Source: Gibbula magus
Lineage: Eukaryota; Mollusca; Gastropoda; Trochida; Trochidae
Direction of reading: 5' to 3'
Length of the DNA: 64,000 nt
Assembly (NCBI GenBank): GCA_936450465.1
Contig: OW388289.1
Location: forward strand, 76,806,593 to 76,870,592
Below the pieces are notes generated by a model. The model searched no databases and was not told the origin of the DNA. It worked only from the letters and a program-made list of their open reading frames with translations. This document shows, piece after piece, positions 24,564 through 36,174 of the stretch. How positions within the stretch are numbered: the stretch's first letter is position 1; the number at the start of each line of letters is the position of its first letter. Position numbers and translations under genes: made by a program.

Positions 24564-25001
24564 TTCAAGAATTCATTATCTAGAAAATTTTATGTAAGCC
24601 ACGTCTAAATGCCCCTCAAAGACGAATTGTGTACCAGTGTAGCAGCTTGATAGCCTTACCCGAATTCCCTGGCAGAGAAAAAGGCGTGGAAAGGAGGGAA
24701 CAGTTGTTGCAAAAGCGGAAATGTCAAAATTGATATCAAGTATCAAGGTCATTACTTAGAGAAATTAAAAACAAATTTCATACATTTTGCAATCGGTAAA
24801 TTTGTACTGAAGTGCATCCCAACTATTCATACCGAGCATAAGGCAAGTTATTTCACAACTTAATTGCATCAGAACGACATGAATAACTTCTCGGAATCTG
24901 CCTGTTGAAATGTTGCAACAGAATAATACTTAATGGTCATGTTGAGAACAGATTTATTTTCATTTATAAAAGTAACACTCTACAAATAATAGTATTTTTA
25001 A

Positions 25002-25338
25002 AGGGGCAGTAGCACATTTTTTGCGAAATTTATAATGAACGTTTATGTCATTTATATTTACTTTAGAGGGTAATACATGCTATTACACAAACCAATTATC
25101 CATAGTGGTAATAACGGTGTTGCGTATAAAGCTAATTAAATTGCATGGCGGCCATTTTATTGTGAACACATTTTATTATGTTGAATGACAAAAACAATTC
25201 CCATGGCTTTACAGAACCATGTACACTCATTTATTAACTTCAGTTTCCGAAGAGAGAAGGGTGTTTTACTATTGGTGACATAATTTTTCAAAAACATTTC
25301 ATGGACTTATTTCATCGAAAAAACGTGCTACTGCCCCT
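25002..25338. mobile_element. 337-bp MITE with TTAA target duplication
   Basis: Terminal repeats AGGGGCAGTAGCAC followed by A/G and TTTTTT at both ends in inverse orientation. TTAA lies at 24998-25001 and 25339-25342. The paralogous site in module C (TTAA at 46152-46155, in TATTTTAATGG) lacks the insert and has a single TTAA. TTAA duplication is typical of the piggyBac and Kolobok superfamilies; the purine-rich end fits Kolobok better. No coding capacity. Confidence 0.8.
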
Positions 25339-25342
25339 TTAA

Positions 25343-27340
25343 TGGTTTGAGTGATATGTCTGGTGTGAGTGATCACTTTTATTAACTTTCTCATCATATT
25401 CTCGTTAAGAAGATTGAGAACATCAGTTTGCTTTATTACATTTCAGGGTCTGAAAATGACCAGGATTCAATCACATGAGATCGTTGTCGACAAATCCACA
25501 ACTTGTTGTAAGATGGGGTTTTTCTGCCTGGTAAAATAAACCGATGAGCTGCGAGTTTCATCAGTTAAGGATGCACGGAGAAGAGCAGACACCTTGAGCT
25601 TACTTCAGGATCCAATTAATGTTTCACAATTCAATATTTTTTTTGCATGATATTTATTTTTCATAAAGACATTTTTCTTATCAATGACACTTCCATTTCC
25701 AGTTTGTTACCAAGGATGATCCATTCAATGATCGAGAGCAATCATCGGATCTTGCACTCATTATTTAGTTTCATCAAGTTTTTGTCTGCTGCAGTTTGAT
25801 AATCCTTCTTATTACCCATATGGTTGAAAATAATATTATTCCTATGGTCATATGTGAACGTATCACCTTTGCCTAGTAACTATACCTTTTCGTCGTCTGT
25901 CATGTCATGCAACGATTGTTTGTGACGTCACTGTAGAAGTGGGCCGTTTCCGGACTAATTCTACATGAATCAAGTTGGTAATAATGAAATTATTACATTC
26001 GAAAGTGTGCCATATGGATTTTATGAAACTAGTGCAAATTTGTTTGTTAAGATTCGACTGATTTCCCCTGAAGTACATACGAAATTATAGTTTAAATAAA
26101 CCAATGACATCATCCTATTTTGTTCTCAATCCATTTTGTCAGAAATTGAAAATAATACATAAGATAATTCACTGTTTCAATATCCATATAAACCTGTTAC
26201 TGTAGGAATAAGTCTTGGTTCTATCACTTTTAAGGAATGGAGAGTTACTCACTGACAGACATTAACAATACATAATTCTACAGTATTTATATTACTTACC
26301 CTTGATTATGACAAACAGTTCACCTCAAAATGTTCCTACACTTCAAGTGACAACAATACAACCTTGCGACACATGATTAATAATTCGCGTGGAGATGAGT
26401 TTTTCTTCTATCTTCGTAGCAATCTGACTGGTTAAGTAGGGTTTCCAGATTTTAAAGATATGCTTCTCTGTAATATCCTTGCGGAGGAAGCACACTGACA
26501 TGATGATGTGTTTATGATAAGGATGCTGGGAAAAGATGACATAAAGTGACTTATAAAGTGTATCTCCTGGAATTGATAATAAATCCATGCTGTGGAATGA
26601 CAGGTAAAGGAACATGGACGCCAATCGGTCATATGAAGTTGAAAAAAATGAGGGGATTGGGTAATACTTTGTTATGAAAAATAAATGTTTGGTGAAATGA
26701 AATTAATCTTTAGACTTCAAATAAGAGAACTATAATATGAAATATCCATAGGTATTCGAATCATTGTGGCGAGAGCATTTTGAGATAACCAGATATAACA
26801 TGCTGTTGATATATTTGAACGAATATTGTGAGATTTAAACATTCACATCACCCAACGATGTCAAAAGAATGTACACACAATGTTGATATAATAAACTGTT
26901 TTGTATGTGTTTTTTTTTAAATACAAGTATTTGACGAGATATTGAAACTTCGAAACAAATCATGTAAAAAGTAGTTCCTATCGTGTTCTAATTGAAATTC
27001 ACGTTGGTTATACCAGGGATCAAACAATAGCAGCAATGCTCTAAGTTTTGAAATAGAAAATGTAATTAAATTTGGGGGTCACCGAATGATTTAAAATATT
27101 ATCTGTATTAATAAAAACACCCCTGTCAGCAAATTAAGCTATCAATATAAAAACCTGACATTAAGTCAGTTTTGATCAATCCAAGTGTAATTTTGGCGGT
27201 CTATTGTGTAATTATTATTAAATGACCTTATTCAGAATGTGCATCTGTCCACCAAGCAGTACACATTTAATTTACTGTGTACATAAAATGTCACGATATA
27301 TTAAGATGAACCTATAAAGATCGTGGAGAATATGAGATCT
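25343..27340. other. Module A continued, no intact gene
   Basis: The stretch 25430-25640 matches 46250-46500 and part of 53400-53540; 26100-26900 matches 48680-49510. In module C the minus strand of 46256-46492 is open for 73 codons, but here the frame is disrupted by a deletion and a stop. The 93-aa minus-strand frame at 26343-26624 is not open in the paralogue at 49030-49290, although the stretch CATCATGTCAGTGTGCTTCC is conserved. No family recognised. Confidence 0.4.
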
Positions 27341-27700
27341 TTATATACTAGAAGGAAACAAAAGTGTGCAAGACATAAATATTGATTTTTAGGTGCTTGC
27401 AGATGATATAACATGATTATATGGTTTGAGTATGCATGTGTTTGATATGCAATGTGGCTCCTGCTGACTTTTCACATGCAACACGTCTAGAAACAACATC
27501 AACAAATCAAAAAATGATATGTCTTTATATGCTAGAAGGAAACAGAAGTGTGCAAGACACTAATATTGATTTTTAGGTGCTTGCAGATGATATAACATGA
27601 TAATATGATTAGAGTATGCATGTGTTTGATATGCAATGTGGCTCCTGCTGACTTTTCACATGCAACACGTCTAACAAGTCAAGAAATGATATGTCTATGT
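27341..27700 (+). repeat. Tandem duplication, 184-bp period
   Basis: The unit starting TTATATACTAGAAGGAAAC at 27341 recurs at 27525 as TTATATGCTAGAAGGAAAC. Both contain GCTCCTGCTGACTTTTCAC and ACATGCAACACGTCTA. The second copy runs directly into the Tc1-like pseudogene. Confidence 0.8.
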
Positions 27701-28260
27701 ACGTATAAGTCGCCAACTGACTTGAAAAAAGACATTACCCTGATTTCAGTAGCCGGGCAGCACCAGAGATCGCCCACGTGCAGGAATACCTGCAATGCGT
27801 CCAGTTCTGATGCAACGTCACCAAGATGGTTGTTTGTTGTGGTGCAGACAACGTACAGAAGGAGAGACTGGGATAATGTTCTATTCTGGGACAAGTCTCG
27901 TTATCATCTTGACAGCAGTGACATCCATTCACATGCTTATCGACACCTTTGGCACACGTTAGGCTGATGCGTGTGAAATGCAATGAAATAGTTTGGGCAG
28001 TGGAAGTGTTATGGTTTTGGGAGACATCCCCACTAATCACACATCTGCTCGCCGTTGTAATCTAACGGGCATCCTCTGAAACAGAGATGAAGTTAACCTG
28101 CCTCATTTGTTACCCTTTCTTCAAAGACAGCAAGGCCGCATGTTGACTTCTTTGTGCAGCAGACAGTCAGAACTTTCCCATTGCCGGCCGTTTCTCAACC
28201 CTATCTAGCATGTTTGCTATCAGATAGAGGTTAATTTGACAATATGTCAACGCCTTCCTG
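27605..28260 (+). pseudogene. Degenerate Tc1/mariner-type transposase
   Basis: The recognisable part is RRDWDNVLFWDKSRYHLDSSD (27865-27927), which matches the family pattern W-x2-VLFSDESRYHLDSSD around the second catalytic aspartate, here changed from SDES to WDKS. The sequence then shifts frame: TTTGG-GCAGTGGAAGTGTTATGG (about 27990-28012) corresponds to the FGGGSVMVWGG block. The region up to 28260 resembles the LPW...SPDLSPIEHxWD block, with several disruptions. Not functional. Confidence 0.7.
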
Positions 28261-30360
28261 TGACCTTGAACTACCTGATATTGTCCATGAAGCATAGATG
28301 TAAATCCTGTCTTTATGATAGAAGGAGTTCGATACTGATTGGTGAACGTGAATGTGTAAATCTTTCCTAGACAACCAACACTATGCGTTACTGGTGACTT
28401 TTTGACAATTTGACATTGACGGTCAAGAAACTATTGATTAACACATGAAACAATTTGCTTTGTTTACTCACATAATAAATATATTGCACACTTACTGTAA
28501 AATAAACTAAAAGACAATTAACTAATAAATCACAGAAACGGAAACACGTACAAGATAGAGAATTTAGTTCATTCTAGATTTCAAGAAGCTGCTTCAATCT
28601 TCCTGTGGCACGAGATGCATTAGCGTCTGAGAAACACATTACTGGCGGTCACAAGATAACAGAGCCATCTCCTACGTGTGATCTTGTGATTTCAATAGTT
28701 AATTGAAAATTCGCTGCTTTATCAAACGTAACTTTGGTTAAAAAAAACATTACCCAGTACATCTTCTCTGTAACGACTGTGGTTATTGGTGTTTGTTTTC
28801 CTGTTCGGTGACACACTGGTTATTTCAAGTGCTGAATGTCAAATGGCTTCACAAGTTAAAACACACCACCTAAATGTGAAAAGCTTTAATCATTTACCTA
28901 GTCATTCTGGCTGGTCGTATTGAAGGAAGAAAGCATGCAACGTTATTGAAATAGAACCTACAACATTTTATCGTAACTACTATTCAACACTACGATCAAA
29001 CTATGCTGACTGTAGAACAGTTCTCTTCAGTAGATAAAGTTAAACGTGTATTGCTTCGAATATTTAACTTTGGGTAAATGGTTCACAACAATTTCTGTCC
29101 CTAAAGAGTTACAGACAGTGTAACAGTGTAATGACGAACCAAAGAATTCGTTTCATGACATTAACTAACCCACTTGCTTCAACTTCTGCCTTTCATGTCT
29201 ACTGTAATCTAATTCAGAAAGTAAAGGGTAGACAGCCGTCCTAATTACAACTAATGGACACCTTGCCACATCACGTAAAAGATGCTATTTCAACAGTTAA
29301 TTTCAGCACTAGTTTACAATGGATCAAAAGAGGGTACTAAAAGTTCGATGATACACCTATGAAGCAGACAACGGTTTTATAGTTACATTATTAACACACC
29401 TGTCTGTTAGATACATTGCAATTTGAAATAGCACATCACTTTACAGATGTAGCTCATTGGAACAATAAGGGATATCCTGCCCAATTTGGGAGGTTTATCC
29501 CTACGACTCACAAATTCAAAAGCCTTGTTTCTACTTCATCATACTTCCATTAACATGTTTAGGTGAGCTCTTTTTGACAATGAACGCAAAATTTTGTTTG
29601 GATAGTTGCACACCTGCATCCTCAATTTTTTATGAACATCCATGAGACATCTATAAGTTATATTTCTCAATGTGAAATTGTTTGGACGGTCTTTAGATCC
29701 GAAGTTTCCAATATCAATTCATCCATCGTGTAAGACTACGGTCTTCCCCCAAAGAGGTTACTATAATGAAGCATTTTCTTAATTTTTAACTATGTTATAA
29801 GTTTTGTTGCAAAATTAGGTGTGCAATCAGCGTGTTGTTTCAAGCTGAGCAATACGTCTCTTTCAATGATGCACACAGTTTTCATTGAATGCTTGCATTG
29901 AATGGAACGTTGTTAATGCTAACGAAATTGGTTGTTGTTCAATGTCCAGATGAACATACATTTACTGTATTATTTCTATAATAAGATAAATAAATAAATA
30001 ACTTTCTGTATGACAACGAAAGCTACATTTTTTTCGTGTGAAAAATTGTACACCTGGACCTTGATTCTTTGAACTTCTTCTCGTCTCCTCGATCTCCTAT
30101 ATTAATCATCGTAACAAATGTGCGATTGTATATTATTGAGACAAGAGAACTTCAACAATCCAGGTCCTGCTAATAGCGTTTTAAGCATATCAATAGACGT
30201 CATTTATGTTCTACAACTTCTGGACTAGCTTCAGAAGAAAGAAGTCGAAAATTTGGTACAAGTTGAACATTTGCCCATAAAGATCCTTTTATGAAAATTT
30301 CTATGAATTTCGAAGTATTTGCGCTGAACAAACCAGACTTCGTTTATATGAAGTTTCCGA
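28261..30360. other. Non-coding, no feature identified
   Basis: No convincing reading frame, hairpin or terminal repeat. A weak resemblance to module A occurs near 29150-29280 (ATTAACTAACCCACTTGC compared with about 219-236), which could be a very old module copy. Confidence 0.4.
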
Positions 30361-30454
30361 GTTGTATCGGGAAATACCAGGACAGTTCGTCCAAGAGGCC
30401 CACGTCCGAGGACGGGGCTCGAGGACAAAATGTCCTGGTATTTCCCGATGCAAC
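30361..30454. repeat. Hairpin with 24-bp arms and GC-rich loop
   Basis: Arms at 30361-30384 and 30431-30454 are inverse with one mismatch (ATCGGGAAATACCAGGACA in the left arm). The 46-nt loop is GC-rich with CCGAGGACGGGGCTCGAGG. In architecture, with a TCGGGA core and a GC-rich loop, it resembles the larger hairpin at 54774-54913. Confidence 0.75.
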
Positions 30455-31839
30455 GAATAAACTATGGTAGTAACTGACTTACATCTCACTTATTGTGAAA
30501 TAAAATGAAAAAAAAAAGTTTTAAAATTAGGAAAATTTCACCAGGTTATGAATGAAGTGCGTAGTACTATTGATGTTCAGCTTGAGAGGTTTTAGCATGT
30601 GCTTTTCAAGTGTCAAATTGAATGCATGAACTAAATATTCGAAAATCGTGCAAACAATGCAATCCATTGCAATTTTCAAGACATGTACATTTCGAATAGG
30701 AATAGGATGTACATCTGTGTTGCACAAAGCCAGTGAAATTTCAAAAGTGGATTCTAAATAGAAATATATTTGCTCGGACTGTCATTATCTAGGTAACTGA
30801 AAATTCGTATTTCTTTATTTGATATTTATTACTATTATTCATTAAAGCGATTTATGTTTCAAAGTAACATTTAAATCACTTAAATTGCGAATGTTGTGGA
30901 TAATGGTTTATCAGAACCTATGTTTATTTTTTTGTTCATTTCCATTTCCAGCGTATCTGCCAAATTCAATATGTTGATGAAAGTATCTTTTTGTTTTCGA
31001 TATTATTGGTAAATGAAGCATGACAATTCATGTTCTTGCGTCATGATCTTATTCAGTGAAATATTTAGCTCATTGTCGACGTCTTTGTCGCTGAATTTTA
31101 ATTAACCTTATTAAAAGTAGTTTTAAAAAAGAGTCCATGTATCAGATATCAGGACTCTTTTGGGTGAATATGGGTCGATAATGAATAGAACATTTTATGA
31201 ATGGTTGCCACAGACAACGAGGTCTAAGTGGGATGTAATGATTGGATAAGATATACATCAGGGGCAAAAGAAACGAATAAAAAATGCAAGGTATTTTATT
31301 CCACGAGAGATATAAACGACTGAAACATAGTACCATCAAGTCTCATACAGCCAACTAAACTGATAGTGTTATAAGGCTACATTGTGGCGAAAACATCTTG
31401 TAATAACATAATCTCCAAATTGCATAAAGTTTTACCTTAAATATCATTATTAAAAAAAACCTTTTTGAAAAGCATATTTCAGCACCTCATGTGCATTTGA
31501 ATAGATATAAAATAATGGGTATCATACTGTTATGAATGAAAATTTGAATTTCTCTTTACGAGATAAACCTTCTTCACAGACATTCAAAATCAACTTTGTG
31601 CGGCAGAAATACTTTGTGTTTGATGCTGTCGATTTTTTAAATCGTTTTGTCCCTCAGTGTATGTATTGTCTGGAAGGTCTCCTCTTTATACCATCAATCG
31701 TGAAATTGGTTTTCATCTCTAAAAACGAACCCAACATAATTGGAATTTCAATGATCATATTGATTCTTATTGACTAAAAGTGTTTATTTTATACACATTC
31801 TCCACTAAGAAAAGCAAGAAATATTCGTTATATGCATTT
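30455..31839. other. Non-coding, no feature identified
   Basis: AT-rich sequence with scattered short open frames (for example 30527-30727 minus and 31532-31777 plus) that have no recognised domain and no supporting splice or promoter signals. Confidence 0.4.
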
Positions 31840-33547
31840 AATATTTGTAAATATAAACATTACAATAAAACTGAGACGTAACCTTCACTGTATTGAATGT
31901 TTTAAGAGTTTTACAGCAATGCACGAAACCCTTTTTTATAACCATGAAATCAATCTTTGAAGAACTTTTAAGTGACAACCAAAGAAGTACTGTGAGGTTT
32001 AAAGCTGAAAGCATCACACTTCTATCATTAACTAACCCACTTATTTCGACTCTATTTACCATATCTTCCTTAATCCAATTTATACGGTGAAGAGTAACCT
32101 GCTGTCATCATTACAGCTAATGGAGATGGTTATTAATCTCATTAAGATATCGTCGTTCCACTCGTTATTTGAGCACAACTTTAAACAAGATTAAACCGAG
32201 GGACAACCTGTTGATATCAGGAGATGGTTATTACACTCCAGCTTACCATGGCTACCTTAATCAAATTTCTTCATTATTACAATAAATGGAGGCATGTATG
32301 CAATCAGTTAAGAGATTGTTTTACGAAAAAGATTACCGTATCTACCCTATTACACTGTTCACAGGAAATGACAACCAGCTACCCTTAATACAATTATTGA
32401 AGACATTGATGGTTGCTAAAGTGTCCCCTATCAACTGTCAGTTTTTAAGTTGAGAATCTGGTATGTACTTGATGATCTATTAGTGATAGCATTTTGTGCT
32501 ACATTTGGCAGTATTGAATTTACACTCCGATGACAATCTCATGAAAACCATACCTTGCTGTATCACGAGTACTGAGGGATCATATTTCTTTCTTTCAAGC
32601 CAATCAGCGATCAGACTTGGCAATCGTCAGTGCGATTTCATATGAATGCAGGCCTGGAATTTGATGAATTTACATAATGTGAACAACAGAATAAAATCAA
32701 AAGCGTAAGTTTAATGTAGGTCCCTCATCAATCACAACATTGTAATATTGTAAAGTATGTAGTTAAGTATATGAATGTGAACGTGATAAAATTCACTAGT
32801 GAACATTAAGATAAACATATTACCTCATAGGACTGCATTAAACAGGTCATTATTTTATTAATCGATGATGTATGTAATTTGGCTATATGTTATTTCAAAG
32901 ATCAGACAAGTGTGACATACATGTAATGGGAAATTCTATCACGAATGGTCTGAAATATCACAATGTAATTTCAGCCACTTCTTCAAATCTATTAAGCATT
33001 TTTTCTTCTGGTGTTCAATGTTGGTGTTCAAAATGAGCAAACTAAGCATAAATCCAAACGACTTTATTGATTTTCTTAAAAGAACAGAATTATCCAATTT
33101 AATTTTAAATGCACTAGAAAAGATGCAGCAACATGGTTATTGTAATACTTTTATACAACCTAAAATATATTTAATCAAAAATTAATTAATTGGTTTTGAA
33201 TATTACCCGAGTTCAATGCACAAAACAGATCATGCTCTGAATCTGGTTTGTGTGCGATGATCTTCGAATGGTAGCATTTTTTGTTACATTTAGCAGCGTT
33301 GCATTTACACTTTAAAGACAGTTTCATGAACATCCTAAATCGCTGTGTACCGAGTACTGAGGGGTCATGTCTCGTCATCTTTCGAGCCAATCAACGATCA
33401 GACTTGGACATAGTCACAACGATTCATATAAATGCAGGCGTTGGGATTTCTTGAATTTATTGAATGTGAACAATAGAATTGTAAAAAATATAAGTTAAAT
33501 GCAGCTTAGTCACCAATAAGAAATTGTAACCTCACCAGATTGCATTA
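31840..33547. other. Segmental-duplication module B and start of module C
   Basis: 31840-33230 parallels module A from about 1 to 1148 and then 20118-20350, without the transposon: the unoccupied site is AT at 32991-32992. At about 33240 the similarity jumps back to the position equivalent to A 640 (GAATCTGGTTTGTGTG), so a new module starts. It runs to 33547, is interrupted by a 4-kb insertion, and resumes at 37541. Both starts carry an AGCCAATC CCAAT-type motif (about 32598 and 33388) followed by CATATGAATGCAGG or CATATAAATGCAGG. Confidence 0.65.
33033..33185 (+). CDS. Small conserved reading frame in the modules, 50 codons, unknown
   Basis: Starts MSKLSINPNDFIDF and ends at TAA 33183-33185. 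The same frame exists in module A (20153, MSKLSMDTYDLIDF, stopped after about 26 codons) and in module C (within 37646-37828, NPSDLIDFPKETELSNLF, with its start altered). Differences between B and C keep the frame over about 35 codons, which hints at former coding. No signal peptide, domain or splice partner is evident, so it may be an orphan exon of a duplicated gene or chance. Confidence 0.25.
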   Translation: MSKLSINPNDFIDFLKRTELSNLILNALEKMQQHGYCNTFIQPKIYLIKN

Positions 33548-33548
33548 C

Positions 33549-34640
33549 ATGCCCTTCCGGCTCTATTCCGGAAATGCTAACTATGAGGTATTGTGTAGAA
33601 TCCGAACTTGGTGACGAAACGAACCATTGTTCTCATGAACTTGAGCCAACTTTGGTATATAACATAATTCATATTGCTATAAAAATGTTACACCATGTAG
33701 ATACACCAAAAAATGCTATGAAATGTTAAAAAGATTTGACGAATCGGGGGATGAAAATTGGGTTTCGAAAGTAAGGAAACTGCTTTGCAAATACGGCTTT
33801 AATTATGTATGGATGAATAAGACCATTGTAAATAAAAACTTTTTCCTTGACAATTTTAAGCAACGATGTAAAGATGTATACTTCCAAGAATGGAACCATT
33901 AAATGTCCATATCAAGCTCTCTTAAATTGTATTCTTTGATAAAACATGACTACTTTCCTGAAAAATATTTATCCATCAATAATGCAGGATTACGGAGATG
34001 CCTGACAAAACTACGCTGTAATATACATGGTTTCAGGATGAATGCTTACAGATTTTATAAAAAAACAGACACTTCTTGTTCATACTGTAAAGCACAGCTT
34101 GAAGATGAACTACATGTCATCCTGGTATGTCCAGCATATACAAATTTGCGAATTAAATATCTTCCATCATATTGCCATTACCATCCATGTATTTACAAAC
34201 TGATTTACCTCTTAACTATGATTGATTATGATAACCTATTCAAACTTTGTATTTTCTTAGATAAGGTCTTTAAACTAAGAACCAAAATGAATGCATTGTC
34301 TAAAATTTAAACGTATATTGTCAGTGGCGCAGCAACGTTCTTGTTATATTTTAAACATGTTGTACTGTTGGCCTCATGGCCATTTATAGGGAATAAATGA
34401 TTGCGATTGTTCAAATTGACTATACAGTGGCGTACCATTTACATTCCTTCCTTGACAATTATCAAATCCCTGAGCCATAAATTTTATTTGGTTGATTCAA
34501 ATGATGAACTTTTTGTAAATTATCTAAACATTTTGGAAATACTTACATCATACAAATTAACATATTCTAAGGATTATTGCAATTTGAGAACGACAAGCTT
34601 ATCAAATTGTATTTATTTAAATATTGTTTAAGCTACATGG
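33549..34640. repeat. Left arm of large inverted repeat, split by a LINE
   Basis: 33549-33640 (CCCTTCCGGCTCTATTCCGG...GGTGACGAAACGAACC) and 34405-34640 (ACAGTGGCGTACCATTTA, TTCCTTCCTTGACAATTAT, ...AATATTGTTTAA) are inverse to 36175-36537 with substitutions and small indels. The intervening ~760 bp is LINE sequence. Confidence 0.75.
33665..34400 (+). pseudogene. 3' fragment of a non-LTR retrotransposon (LINE) reverse-transcriptase ORF
   Basis: The translation begins KKCYEMLKRFDESGDENW and continues VRKLLCKYGFNYVW, reaches an in-frame TAA after QEWNH (33901-33903), then continues 33903-34310. That part has a zinc-knuckle-like C-terminus: CSYCKAQLEDELHVILVCPAY, pattern C-x2-C-x7-E-x2-H...C. This arrangement is typical of the C-terminal end of invertebrate LINE polyproteins, downstream of the polymerase. 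The 3' UTR ends near GGGAATAAATGATTGCG (34388-34404). 5'-truncated and broken by the stop, so inactive. Confidence 0.75.
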
Positions 34641-35202
34641 CTACGAAAGTCCTCAATAACAAACGAACGCCCGTTGTTAATAATAACATTGACCAATCAG
34701 ATCGTACGAAGTGTTTCGACCGCGGTCTAACGTTCACGGGAGAGGTTTTTGTGGTGGATTTTCGAGTTGGAAGAGCTATTTAACTCGCCGTAGGGGTGAC
34801 ATATAACTTTTGACCTAATGTTGAATGGACCCATAGATCGACAAAATGGCTGCCCTTGCTCCTGTGCTCTATGTTATATAGGGGGTAGGTTTGTTTTACC
34901 TACATTTTACTTACGATATCGAGTTCCTGTGTTACATGCCCACAAGCGTATCACGATGAAGGCGCATCCGCATTGCAATTCTAATAAAGTGCTAATTTAG
35001 AACCAGTCTGTGAACAATGTGTGATAGCTAAAAAGTCATCATTTCAAACGTGTGTCAAGACAAGATCACAGGGGTGTATTTATAGGGACCTCGCGGATAT
35101 CCTACCTGAGCAGCTCACGATCCCACACAAATGGCCGAATGGGACTGAGTCACGTGATTTTATTTAGCCCGTTTTGCACGTGCACATCGCCATGCCTTCG
35201 AG

Positions 35203-35210
35203 TATAAAAT
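35203..35210 (+). promoter_or_regulatory. TATA-box candidate upstream of the MGRSLDSF frame
   Basis: TATAAAAT lies 47 bp before the ATG at 35257, in a locally GC-richer stretch containing GTCACGTGA (about 35151) and GCACGTGC (about 35177). Spacing suits a short 5' UTR. No transcript evidence. Confidence 0.4.
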
Positions 35211-35256
35211 CAAGCGTGAATAAAATAATTTCTAACTTCGGAATTTTTCTTATTTT

Positions 35257-36021
35257 ATGGGAAGATCCCTTGACAGTTTCAAACCAAGAAAGATGAGTAA
35301 GTAAAATTTTTATTCATAAAACTTATTTCGGGGTTATTGATTATCCACGGTTTGATTGGCTGACGTTTCATTGTGATTGCAGTAATTAGCATAATTAATG
35401 GTTTCCTTTATTTTCCAGGAAACATAAAACCCGGACCCAAAATGGTTTCTTGTGTACAGTAGATTCAATGTTATAAACCTTTTGCATTTGCACACAAACA
35501 GACCCGACTAATTGTATAATGTAGATTTCCTTCGGGTTTTCACAAAATCAATGACATGAAACAAAAACTTGTCTTGTATGCGATTTTATGCGCGCTTCTT
35601 TATGGCGTTCGGCTACATGTCAGGATAATGAAGGGTAAATCGTGTTGTTCACACTTAAAACCAATTTGTGAATATCTGTGTTGTTCTTATTACAGTGTGA
35701 TATAAATTGTTTTCTCTTTATTCATATGTAGCGACACCCAGGCGAGTAGAAATGGCGGCTGATACAAGTTGGAACGGGACCACTTTGAGAGTGTTCTTCA
35801 AAAAACCTTCTCGACCATGTCATCCAACTTATCCAATTTCGGAAACCTTTCGAAACGTTATTAAAGGCCCTAGTGGCCCGAGTGGGAAATCAGCTCCGCT
35901 GGAAACCGCTCGTAAAATCTCAAGAGAAGTAGATTTGAGAGTGTGCCATTGCGACAGTCTTGATATCGTGGCTTATTACAGTAAACCCGATTCTCGGTTC
36001 GATCTTATATCTTACATATAA
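35257..36021 (+). CDS. Possible two-exon gene inside the 4-kb insertion, about 109 aa, unknown function
   Basis: Exon 1, 35257-35296 (MGRSLDSFKPRKM), ends in a strong GTAAGT donor at phase 1. Exon 2, 35732-36021, follows TTCATATGTAG and is in matching phase, reading TPRRVEMAADTSWNG, then a basic/proline region (FFKKPSRPCHPTYP), a GPSGPSGK loop and REVDLRVCHCDS, to TAA at 36019-36021. An alternative middle exon from 35419 (after TTTTCCAG) would stop after about 14 codons. Part of exon 2 with its acceptor (about 35685-35780) recurs inverted at 36765-36870. I recognise no domain; the last 15 residues could be intronic. If exon 1 is wrong, ATG 35752 is the fallback start. Confidence 0.35.
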
Positions 36022-36174
36022 AAACGATTCTCGGTTCGAAAGTGTGTTGTGTGAAATAGCGGACCAAATGAATTGCGTAGCAATTAGCTGTGCGAGAGCG
36101 TGTGATCGATGTTCCGCTTGTGGACATGAAATAATTTGCTGATAACAACGGGAGTTTGAGATTGTTGATGTGAG

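Noticed and set aside
26343..26624. 93-aa minus-strand frame as a gene
   Set aside because: The paralogous sequence at 49030-49290 is not open in this frame.
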